NCBI GenBank assembly: GCA_016721465.1
Contig: JADKIA010000008.1
Location: 1-64,000 of the forward strand
Origin: Ideonella sp.
GTDB lineage: Bacteria; Pseudomonadota; Gammaproteobacteria; Burkholderiales; Burkholderiaceae_C
Length of the DNA: 64,000 nt
Direction: 5' to 3'
Shown: positions 55,088 through 62,595 of the stretch, in pieces
Position numbering within the stretch: position 1 is the stretch's first letter
Layout of the letters: each line of letters starts with the position of its first letter
Translations under genes and position numbers: made by a program
The notes under the pieces: generated by a model
What the model saw: the letters and a program-made list of their open reading frames with translations, nothing else
Database searches by the model: none
What the model was told of the DNA's origin: nothing

Positions 55088-56086
55088 ATGACCAGCACCC
55101 GCCGGCAGGCCGTACTGACCGCCGTCGCCATCGCCTTGGGCGCAGCCGGCGTTCACGCCCAGACCACCTGGCCGACCAAGCCGGTGCGCATCGTCGTGCC
55201 CTTCGCCGCCGGCGGGACGACCGACCTCCTGGCCCGCGCGATGGCGCCCGAGCTGCAGAAGGCCTTTGGCCAGCCCTTCGTGGTGGACAACAAGCCCGGC
55301 GCTGGCGGCAACAACGGCGCCAACGAAGTGGCCAAGGCCCCGCCCGATGGCCTCACGCTGCTGATGGGCACCGTGGGCACACACGCCATCAACGCCGCGC
55401 TCTACCCGAAGATGCCCTTCGACCACGTGAAGGACTTCGTGCCCGTCACGCTGGTGGCTGGCGTGCCCAACGTGATGGTCGTCAACCCTGCGATGGCGCA
55501 GAAATACGGCATCAAGAGCGTGGCCGATTTTGTCAAGGCCGCCAAGGCCAACCCGGGCAAGTTCAACATGGCCAGCTCGGGCAACGGCACGTCCATCCAC
55601 CTCTCGGGCGAGCTGTTCAAGAGCATGACCGGCACCTTCATGCTGCACATCCCGTACCGCGGCTCCGGCCCCGCGCTCATCGACCTGATGGGCGGCAGCA
55701 TGGACGTGATGTTCGACAACCTGCCCTCGGCGCTGCCGCACATCAAGAGCGGCAAGCTGATGGCGCTGGGCGTGACCAGCGCCAAGCGTTCATCCGCGCT
55801 GCCCGACATCCCAACGATCGAAGAAGCCGGCGGGCCGGCGCTCAAGGGCTACGAAGCCACCTCGTGGTTCGGCCTGGTCGCACCGGCGGGCACGCCGATG
55901 GACATCGTCAACCGCATCCAGCAGGAGGCCACCAAGGCCATGGCCACGCCCGCGCTGAAGGACCGCCTGCAATCGCAAGGCGCCATCCCCAGCGGCATCA
56001 CCAGCGCCGAGTTCGCCAAGTTCATCGCCGCCGAGACCACCAAGTGGGCCAAGGTGGTGAAGGCCTCGGGGGCCAAGGTGGATTGA
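55088..56086 (+). CDS. Bug-family (TctC-like) tripartite tricarboxylate transporter receptor
   Basis: A 332-residue periplasmic binding protein of the Bug family, highly expanded in Burkholderiales. Signal peptide ends at GVHAQTTWP. The family core is TKPVRIVVPFAAGGTTDLLA and NKPGAGGNNGANEVAKAPPD, followed by LMGTVGTHAINAALYPKMPF. Bug proteins capture carboxylates or aromatic acids, often for TctAB or another enzyme. A CAGGAGACCC ribosome-binding site precedes the ATG. It is 43 bp after the ATPase gene on the same strand and may be co-transcribed, but no tctAB genes are near. Confidence 0.9.
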   Translation: MTSTRRQAVLTAVAIALGAAGVHAQTTWPTKPVRIVVPFAAGGTTDLLARAMAPELQKAFGQPFVVDNKPGAGGNNGANEVAKAPPDGLTLLMGTVGTHAINAALYPKMPFDHVKDFVPVTLVAGVPNVMVVNPAMAQKYGIKSVADFVKAAKANPGKFNMASSGNGTSIHLSGELFKSMTGTFMLHIPYRGSGPALIDLMGGSMDVMFDNLPSALPHIKSGKLMALGVTSAKRSSALPDIPTIEEAGGPALKGYEATSWFGLVAPAGTPMDIVNRIQQEATKAMATPALKDRLQSQGAIPSGITSAEFAKFIAAETTKWAKVVKASGAKVD

Positions 56087-56366
56087 GGCACAGGTGCGGC
56101 GCGCTCGGCACGCCACCAAGCCTTGGTTGGGCACCACGGCCCACCGACTTCGAATTGCTGCAACCGGCGGGCGGCTGCAGAGAGCATCGGCGATCCGAGG
56201 TGAGCGGGCGGCCGCGAGCACTGTGCGAATTCAACCTACCGGCCATCAACAGTCATTCGGCGGTGCCGCCGGTCAGCAATGGGATGGACGCCCCCACCCG
56301 TAACCGGCATCGAAGTGCCAAAGTGGAGGTGTGTGCAACCACTTGAACCGGAAAGGGGCGTCCACC

Positions 56367-57126
56367 ATGAAGATTACGGCTGTTGGTATCGATCTGGCAA
56401 AGAGCGTGTTCCAGGTGCACGCGGTCGATGAACGTGGCCGAGCGGTGCTGCGCAAGCAGCTTCGGCGTGATCAGATGACGGCGTTCTTCGCGAACCTGCC
56501 GCCATGCCTGATCGGAATGGAGGCTTGCGCCAGCGCCCACCACTGGGCCCGCACACTGCAGAGGTTCGGTCATACCGTGCGCCTGATGGCACCGCAGTTC
56601 GTCAAACCCTACGTGAAGTCGAACAAGAACGACGTCGCCGACGCCGAGGCGATCTGCGAAGCGGTGGCTCGACCGAACATGCGCTTCGTGCCGATCAAGA
56701 GCGTCGAGCAGCAGGCGGTGCTGGCGCTGCACCGGGTGCGACAGGGCTTCGTGAGGGCTCGCACCGCGCAAGGCAACCAGATTCGTGGCTTGCTCGGTGA
56801 GTTCGGACTGATCATGCCTAAAGGCATTGTCAACGTGACCAAGCGAGTGCCTACCCTGCTCGAGGATGCAGGCGACGAGTTACCGGCGTCGTTCCGACAG
56901 TTGATCGAGCGCTTGACCGGTCACCTCAAGGAACTCGATCGGCAGGTTGACGAGTTGGAGACGCAGATCAAGGCGTGGCATCGCGGCAGCGAGCTCAGCC
57001 GCAAGTTGGAGAAGATCCCCGGGATCGGTCCCCTGGGGGCCAGCGCACTGGTCGCGTCAATCGCCGATGCGAACAGCTTCGAAAACGGCCGGCAGCTGTC
57101 GGCCTGGCTGGGATTGGTGCCCAGGC
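56367..57126 (+). pseudogene. IS110-family transposase, N-terminal part (interrupted)
   Basis: Residues 1-253 of a transposase with the DEDD (RuvC-like) domain: Asp9 (GIDLAK), Glu52 (LIGMEACASA), Asp89 and Asp92 (SNKNDVADAEA). The helical linker KELDRQVDELETQIKAW and the start of the Transposase_20 domain (KIPGIGPLGASALVASIADA, then SAWLGLVPR) follow. At 57127 the IS21 element begins, and the open frame runs only a few more codons, ending in RLLALV at 57143. The protein is therefore truncated just before its catalytic serine region and should be inactive. A good ribosome-binding site (GGAAAGG) precedes the ATG. Confidence 0.88.
57120..57126 (+). repeat. Target-site duplication, left copy (CCCAGGC)
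   Basis: CCCAGGC directly precedes the left end of the IS21 element and is repeated at 60780-60786 directly after its right end. It lies inside the IS110 transposase coding sequence, where the undisturbed gene would have it once. Confidence 0.85.
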
Positions 57127-57178
57127 TGTTGGCGCTGGTGTAGACCCGCGTCTATTCGCTGGTGAGGTGTCGGATTTG
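57127..57178 (+). repeat. IS21 left terminal inverted repeat
   Basis: 52 bp starting TGTTGGCGCTGGT, containing two CGCTGGT motifs and the invariant block CGCGTCTATTCGCTGGT. It is the inverted match of 60728-60779. Confidence 0.83.
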
Positions 57179-57306
57179 CCTGCCGGCGTTTGCTTGCGGT
57201 GATGTTGTGAAGGCCCAAGAAGATCAGGGCCCGCATGCGGACCCTGATGTATTGGGGTATTGGGGTGTGGTGTTGCTGATGCCGAAGGGCAACGCAGCGA
57301 CGATGT

Positions 57307-57521
57307 TCAGAACGGCACGTCGGGATCGAACTCAGGCGGCGTGCCGGGGGCATGAGTTGCTCGCACCAGGCCTGCTGCATTTGCGGCCCGTAGAGGGCCC
57401 ACAGCGCCTCGCGCATGGCCTGCAGGCACTCGGCGACGGCCAGCGCTTGCTCGGGCGTCCAGTGCGTGGGTACGACCGGCGTGGTCGACGTCGTCGGCGG
57501 TGACGATGGGCCCGAGTTCAT
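57307..57521 (-). pseudogene. Small IS21-associated protein (downstream of istB), frameshifted
   Basis: Start 57521 overlaps the istB stop by 4 bp (ATGA). The first about 60 residues include THWTPEQALAVAECLQAM and REALWALYGPQMQQAWCEQL. The frame then shifts near 57,345, where another frame supplies the ending GTPPEFDPDVPF and a stop at 57307. Small proteins with the THWTPEQA core and an acidic DPDVPF-type tail accompany istAB in a branch of IS21-like elements. Function unknown; a role in transposition control is only a guess. Confidence 0.6.
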
Positions 57522-58321
57522 CGGCCGGCCTTGCGTGATCGCACGGTGCCCGCCTTGGCCGAGCGCTCGGCCAGGCGCTGCGCCTCGCGCTCCTGGGCTT
57601 CCTTGGCTCGGTACGAGTCGCCATCGATGCGCACGACCTCGGCACGGTGCATCAGCCGATCGATCAGCGAGACCACGCAGGCCGCGTTGGGGAAGACCTC
57701 GCCCCAGTCGACGAACGCCCGGTTCGTCGTCACCACCGTGCTCTTGTGCTGGTAGCGCCGGCTGACCAACTCGAACAGCAGGTCGGCGTGCCGGTTCGAA
57801 TACGACAGGTAGCCCACCTCGTCGATGAGCAGCACGTCGGGGCGGCGTACTGGCGCAGCTTGCGACGCAGCCCTGAGTCGCTGTCGAGCGCGGCGAGTTC
57901 GCCCAGCAACTGCCCGGCGGTGGTGAACAGGGCCGTGTGCCCGGCCAGCACCGCCTGGTAGCCGATGTTGCATGCGCACATGGTCTTGCCCCACGCCGTT
58001 CGGGCCGACCAGAACCACATTGCTGGCGTCCTTGACGAAGTCCAGCGTCATCAGCTCCTCGACGGCGCCGCGGTCGATGCTCTTGGGCCAGGCCCAGTCG
58101 AAGTCGGCCAGCGGCTTGAAGCGGCCGATGTGGGCGTCGCGAAGTCGGCGTTCCAGGCTGCGACGGCTGCGCTCGGCGGCCTCCCAGCCCAGCATCTGCG
58201 CCACCCAGCGCGCCTGCTCGGGCTGGGCCATCACCTCGCCCCAGTGCTCGAGCAGGCCGTGCAGGCGAAGGGTGCCGGCCTGCTCGCGAAGCGCGGCCAG
58301 TGGCGTGGTGAGGTCATTCAT
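57518..58321 (-). pseudogene. istB: IS21-type helper ATPase IstB, two compensating frameshifts
   Basis: AAA+ DnaA-like ATPase that selects target DNA for the IstA transposase. The N-terminus is LAALREQAGTLRLHGLLEHW. Walker A should read GPNGVGKT, but an extra G in a G-run near 57,990-57,995 shifts the frame, giving GPNGVGQDH. The proper GKTMCACNIGYQAVLAGHTA follows in another frame. The frame returns near 57,845 to PDVLLIDEVGYLSYSNRHAD (Walker B) and VVTTNRAFVDWGEVF. The open frame stays unbroken by the compensation, but about 50 residues including the P-loop are scrambled. Overlaps istA by 8 bp. Confidence 0.8.
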
Positions 58322-59879
58322 CGGGGTGCTCCGGTGGGGTGGGCTGTGGTAGGTCGTCCGGGCTGCCAAGTTCTCGGTCGTGATCCCGGTTGTGCTGGCG
58401 GTCATACGAGCGCAGGTCGTGGGTGCGCACCGGCGCGTCGCGCTTGGCCACGTGCTCGGGCAGCACCAGGGCCACCGGCGGGGGCTCGCCGCTGGCCGCG
58501 CGGGCGCGCTCCAGCGCCAGGCGCACGGCGTTGGGGTGCGCCACGTCGCGCGCCAGCGCCTCGGTGATGGCCGCCTGCAGTGCGGCGGCGCCCCAGCGGT
58601 CGAGCAGGCGCATCAGCGCTGCAGTGATCGAGCCCAGGTTCTCGCCACGCGCGCCGGCGCGTTGCAGCAAGACGGCACTGGCCGGTGCGGCCTGCGCCAA
58701 GCGATCGCAGGCGCGGTGGGCGCGCGCCGCCCGCTTGACATCGACCAGGCGCTGCACATGGCTGTCATCCTCGACCTGCACGTGGCTGTCCCAGCAGCGC
58801 CGGTGGCGCGCCAGCTCGGTGCTGCCGTCCAGCACGCGCACCCATTGCTCGTCGGCCAGCACGGTCAGCGTGCGCTGCACATGGGTGTGGGGCACCGAAT
58901 AGTCGTTGGTGTCGAACCGGACGTAGGGCGTCTTGCCCACCTTGACGGCCACGCGCTCGCCCAGGGCGAAGGCCACTTCGGGCAGCGCCAGCAGACTTCG
59001 GCCCTCAGCCTCGAAGGCCTGGCGCACGCTCAGGCGGCTGTCTTCGGGCCAGCGCCGGTCGGCGGCCAGGCCGGTTGCCCAAGCTCGGGCCTGCGCGTTG
59101 AGGTCGTCCAGGTCGGTGAAGCTGCGCCCGGCGAAGAAGCTGTCGCGGATGAAGCGTATCGAGCGTTCGACCCGACCCTTTTGATTCCCGCGGGCCACCG
59201 CCACCGGGCGCGGCTCGAAGCGGCAGTGGCCGGCCAGCGCCAGCAGCTCGGGGTTGAAGCGGATCGCACTACCGCTGACATGATCCACGCGCTCGAGCAC
59301 CGCGCTCTTCAGGTTGTCGTACAGGACGACCCGGGGGCAGCCGTTGAAGGCGCAGAAGGCCTCGACATGGCCGCGCAGGAAGCTGTCCATGCGAGCGTCC
59401 AGGAAGAAGCGCAGGAAGATCATGCGGCTGTGGCTGAGCACCATGACGAAGGCCATCAGTGGGCGCCGGGCGCGGCCTACTGCCAAGTGGCCGAAGTGAG
59501 CCCAATCGACCTGCGCCTGCTCACCCGGCAGCGTGCGCAGGCGCAAGTAGGCCTCGGCTGCCGGCCTCGGGCGCAACTCAGCGATGAGGTGGCGGAAGTG
59601 CGAGTCGCAGCCCACGTAGCCGCGCTCGCCGACCATGGCGTAGAGCCGCGCCGCGGTGAGCGTGGGGAACTTCGCCAGCGTCGCGAGGATGAAGGGCCGG
59701 TACACATCGATGCGGCTGGGCCGCAGCGGTGATGGCGGCACGGCTTGCCCGCCCTCCGCCAGCACCCGGCGCACGGTGTCGCGGTGCACATGCAACTGCC
59801 GGGCGATGGTGCCAACCCGCCACCTCTCCGCCGCATGCAGACGCAGGATCTGCACAACCAGGTCAGGGGCTATGGTCAT
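58314..59879 (-). CDS. istA: IS21-family transposase IstA
   Basis: A 521-residue DDE transposase, intact. The N-terminal HTH is WRVGTIARQLHVHRDTVRRV. Catalytic residues are Asp125 (QAQVDWAHFG), Asp188 (VVLYDNLKSA) and Glu238 (GNQKGRVERSIRF). A C-terminal DNA-binding tail follows. It is the second gene of the element's operon; the zinc-ribbon gene upstream ends within its first codons and istB begins inside its end. With istB damaged, the element is probably not autonomous as sequenced, unless the two shifts are sequence errors. Confidence 0.9.
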   Translation of the reverse strand: MTIAPDLVVQILRLHAAERWRVGTIARQLHVHRDTVRRVLAEGGQAVPPSPLRPSRIDVYRPFILATLAKFPTLTAARLYAMVGERGYVGCDSHFRHLIAELRPRPAAEAYLRLRTLPGEQAQVDWAHFGHLAVGRARRPLMAFVMVLSHSRMIFLRFFLDARMDSFLRGHVEAFCAFNGCPRVVLYDNLKSAVLERVDHVSGSAIRFNPELLALAGHCRFEPRPVAVARGNQKGRVERSIRFIRDSFFAGRSFTDLDDLNAQARAWATGLAADRRWPEDSRLSVRQAFEAEGRSLLALPEVAFALGERVAVKVGKTPYVRFDTNDYSVPHTHVQRTLTVLADEQWVRVLDGSTELARHRRCWDSHVQVEDDSHVQRLVDVKRAARAHRACDRLAQAAPASAVLLQRAGARGENLGSITAALMRLLDRWGAAALQAAITEALARDVAHPNAVRLALERARAASGEPPPVALVLPEHVAKRDAPVRTHDLRSYDRQHNRDHDRELGSPDDLPQPTPPEHPDE

Positions 59880-60442
59880 GGCGCCACCCTGGACGCGCGG
59901 GGCGCAGGCCATGACGAAGGAAGCCCTGGCGCACCCAGGCCGGCTGCGCCCTGGCACAGCGCCGGCACAGCCAGGGCGTGGTGGCGGTGGTCGCCACGGA
60001 CATCGGGGTGGTGGCCGCCGTGTCCGCAGGCTCGGGTGCCGAGGTGGTGTGGTGTGTCCATGCGGCCAGTGGAGCCGCAGCCACCCCGAGCGGGCAACCC
60101 TGGTGCGTCACGTTCTGCTGGAGGTCCCCGCCGCTGCCATCGCCGCCACCGCCGCCATCACCGCGAGCACGGCAGCGTTGGCGCCAGCGCCGCGACCGCT
60201 CGGCGTGGGCAAGCCGGCCGCGCCGAGACCGCTGGTATCGGCTTGCACTCGCGCCTAGCCGCGTCGCGCGCCAGGCGCCGACACTGCCGGCCACAGTAGC
60301 GGTTGCCACGATCGCAGTGGCTGCACAGCACGACCTGGACGCGGCAACGCGCGCACAGGAACAGGCGCCCTGGAGCATCCATGCACACCCCGGTCGAGAA
60401 CCGAAGCTGCAGTGCTGGACGGACGCGTCCGAGCGGTGCCAC
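59863..60442 (-). pseudogene. Zinc-ribbon-like protein carried by the IS21 element, one frameshift
   Basis: Located upstream of istA on the same strand, ending 17 bp inside the start of istA. The N-terminal part reads STGVCMDAPGRLFLCARCRV, then CSHCDRGNRYCGRQC, giving cysteine pairs CARC, CSHC and CGRQC that could bind one or two zinc ions. Near 60,255 the frame shifts and the basic continuation RYQRSRRGRLAHAERSRRWR is in another frame, followed by a His/Thr/Ala-rich tail (VTHQGCPLG and beyond). Start is 60442 or 60382. I know of similar cysteine-rich proteins beside istA-type genes in other proteobacteria, but no function is established. Confidence 0.58.
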
Positions 60443-60727
60443 ACTGACGCGGCACCGCCTTCATCGGCACGGTGTAGGGCGCGGTACGGTCGTTCAAGCT
60501 TCCCCGCCAGAGAGACCGCTGCCGCGCCCACCTTCTTCGGCATGAGCGCTGTTGTATCCCGAGCGCCGCCCCGTACTGCGCGCGCACCGCCGAAATCACA
60601 ACCTCACCCTGATCCGCGTCGACTGCGTCGGCATAGCGCCCACGCCATCGGCAGCGCCTGCCCGGCCGCCCTGCAGGGCGGCCGGGCAGGCGCAACCCTC
60701 GAACTCACCGGTCGATCAGCTCAAGAT

Positions 60728-60779
60728 CAAATCCGCCGCCTTACCAGCGAATAGACGCGCTTCCTGACCAGCGTTCACA
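60728..60779 (-). repeat. IS21 right terminal inverted repeat
   Basis: Read on the minus strand it starts TGTGAACGCTGGT and carries the same CGCGTCTATTCGCTGGT block as the left end. About 41 of 52 positions agree. Confidence 0.83.
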
Positions 60780-61064
60780 CCCAGGCAGGACTCCAGCGGC
60801 GGCAAGCCCAAGCTGCTGGGCATCAGCAAGCGCGGCGACGTGTACCTGCGAACCTTGCTGATCCACGGTGCGCGCTCGGCGATCCTGGCGGCGCAGCGCA
60901 AGAGCGTCAACACGAACGTCTGGTTGGCCAAGCTGCTCGACCGGCGTCATCCGAACATTGCGGCGGTCGCGCTGGCCAACAAGAACGCGCGAGCGGTCTG
61001 GGCGCTGCTTGCGCATGACCGGGAGTTCCGAGCCGACTACGCGCCCGAGGTCTCGGCCGCGTAG
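60780..61064 (+). pseudogene. IS110-family transposase, C-terminal part (interrupted)
   Basis: The missing end of the transposase: PRQDSSGGKPKLLGISKRGD, then VYLRTLLIHGARSAILAAQR, with the conserved serine pair in SSGG. It reads in the same frame as the N-terminal part, so removing 57127-60779 with one CCCAGGC copy restores a continuous 345-residue protein. This part has no start signal of its own. Both halves are clean, so the split is recent. Confidence 0.87.
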
Positions 61065-61571
61065 CCGCATCGGCGGATCGACAAGACAGACTCGACGAAG
61101 GAGCACACACACCACCGATTGCTCAGGCGATCACGCAGTGATGGCAAGACAGGTTAGACCGGGGTTGGCGAAACCCAGAACGACCGCAGCACCTCGAGTG
61201 CAAGACAGCGATTGAGGAGCCAACCAGCAAATCCCATCAGGGACAGCGGCCATGCCGCAACGAAAGTCCGGATGTACGGGTGCAATCTTCCCTTCCAACC
61301 GTCATGAACTGAAAGCTTGGCAAACCGGGGGCGTCCATGTACGGTCGTTCGACGCCGCGACCGCCCCTTGGTGTCACTCGCCGCCCCGCTCCAAGTGACG
61401 CCAAACCTGTCACTCGATCCGTGATCGCCAAACCAGTCTTGTTGCGCTCGAACAAGGACACCGCCGAACGTCACAAGCGGTTGTTGGCTGGCGGGTCCGG
61501 CCTCCTTCTCACCGCCCTCATTCGACGCGATTGCCACGAATCCCGGCTGTGGATGTCGAGGCACATCTCGT

Positions 61572-62594
61572 TCAACACATTACCCGGTTGCGCCCCGCCT
61601 GCTTGGATCGGTAGAGCGCAGCGTCGGCGCGCGCGATCCAGTTGATGGGGTCATCGTCGGGCGCCAGTGTCGCCACGCCCGCGGAGATGGTCACCTGCGT
61701 CAGCACCTGTTGCGTGCGCCTGTCGCGGATCTTCATCGCGCCGACCTGCTTGCGAACTGCGTCGGCCAAGCGCATACCCTCCACCGCCGCGGTGTCCGGC
61801 AACAGAAGCGCGAACTCCTCGCCGCCATAGCGCGCGACACAGTGCTCGCCATCGGGAACGCTGCGGCGCAACAGCTCTGCCAGACCCCGGATGACCTGGT
61901 CGCCGATGACATGGCCATGGGTGTCGTTGACTCTCTTGAAGTGGTCGATGTCGATCATCACCAGGTTGTGCGACAAGCCGTCTCGCGCCGGCTGCCGCAC
62001 AAGCGCGGCAAGCCGCTTGTCGAATCCCCGTCGGTTGAGCACACCCGTCAGCGGGTCGAGCAGCACCTCGTCGCGTGCGCGAACGAGGTCGGTGCGCAGC
62101 CGCTCTATCTCGATCTGCCCCTCGCGAATCTGCTGCACCAGCGCGGCCGTGGAGCCCTTCATCGCCTGTGCGCCCGCTGACGCACCGCTGAGCAAGGCCG
62201 GCAAGTCGCCCGACGCCGCCTGCGCCAGGGCCACGGCCAGTTTGTCGATCTGCGCGCCGAAGCTGCCGGCTGAGTCACCCGTGCGCGATGCGTTGGCGGC
62301 CACACCCGACATCACACGCTGCATTTCGGTGTTGATCTGCTGCACCGCATCCAGGTCCGGGTCCGCGACGTGCTCGCGGTGCAGGCGCAGCATCGCTTCG
62401 TCACCCAGTCTCGCTTTCGCGCGCAGGCACGCATCGATGGCCTGGCTCAGCCCGGCATTCATGCCTGCGGCGTACTCGTACCAGACGCTGAAGGTGACCG
62501 GGTTGCAGCACGCCTCGTGCTGCCCGATGTGGCCCAACGCCGCGCGCAGCACCTCGGCGCAGCGCTCCCTGGACTGGGTGTAGCGGATGATCAT
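61572..62594 (-). CDS. GGDEF-domain diguanylate cyclase
   Basis: A 340-residue cytoplasmic cyclase that makes cyclic-di-GMP from two GTP. The N-terminal about 160 residues are a helical sensory region (MIIRYTQSRERCAEVLRAAL) with no membrane segment. The GGDEF domain covers about 165-340: DPLTGVLNRRGFDKRL, VMIDIDHFKRVNDTHGH, and the active-site loop ARYGGEEFALLLP. No RxxD inhibitory site is evident before the GGEEF. It is adjacent (1 bp) to a GGDEF-EAL gene upstream on the same strand, so the two are probably co-regulated. Confidence 0.9.
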   Translation of the reverse strand: MIIRYTQSRERCAEVLRAALGHIGQHEACCNPVTFSVWYEYAAGMNAGLSQAIDACLRAKARLGDEAMLRLHREHVADPDLDAVQQINTEMQRVMSGVAANASRTGDSAGSFGAQIDKLAVALAQAASGDLPALLSGASAGAQAMKGSTAALVQQIREGQIEIERLRTDLVRARDEVLLDPLTGVLNRRGFDKRLAALVRQPARDGLSHNLVMIDIDHFKRVNDTHGHVIGDQVIRGLAELLRRSVPDGEHCVARYGGEEFALLLPDTAAVEGMRLADAVRKQVGAMKIRDRRTQQVLTQVTISAGVATLAPDDDPINWIARADAALYRSKQAGRNRVMC

Positions 62595-62595
62595 G

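Larger units (their letters stand above)
57127..60779 (-). mobile_element. IS21-family element, 3,653 bp, with two extra genes
   Basis: The element begins TG and ends CA, and is flanked by direct repeats CCCAGGC at 57120-57126 and 60780-60786 (7-bp target duplication). Terminal inverted repeats of about 52 bp match at about 41 positions. They contain the internal CGCTGGT repeats usual for IS21. The minus-strand genes are a zinc-ribbon protein, istA, istB and a small acidic-tailed protein, each overlapping the next. At 3.65 kb it is longer than the typical IS21 (about 2-2.6 kb). About 340 bp between the right end and the first gene holds nothing recognisable. Confidence 0.88.
56284..61338 (+). 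mobile_element. IS110-family (IS1111-type) insertion sequence, split by an IS21-type element
   Basis: The element is bounded by a perfect 12-bp subterminal inverted repeat: ATGGACGCCCCC at 56284-56295 and GGGGGCGTCCAT at 61327-61338. Without the nested element (57127-60779 plus one 7-bp duplicate) it would be about 1.4 kb, normal for this family. The transposase begins at 56367 and ends at 61064 and reads in frame across the join. Subterminal repeats are the mark of the IS1111 subgroup. The exact outer ends and flanking target cannot be fixed without comparison to empty sites. Confidence 0.8.
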
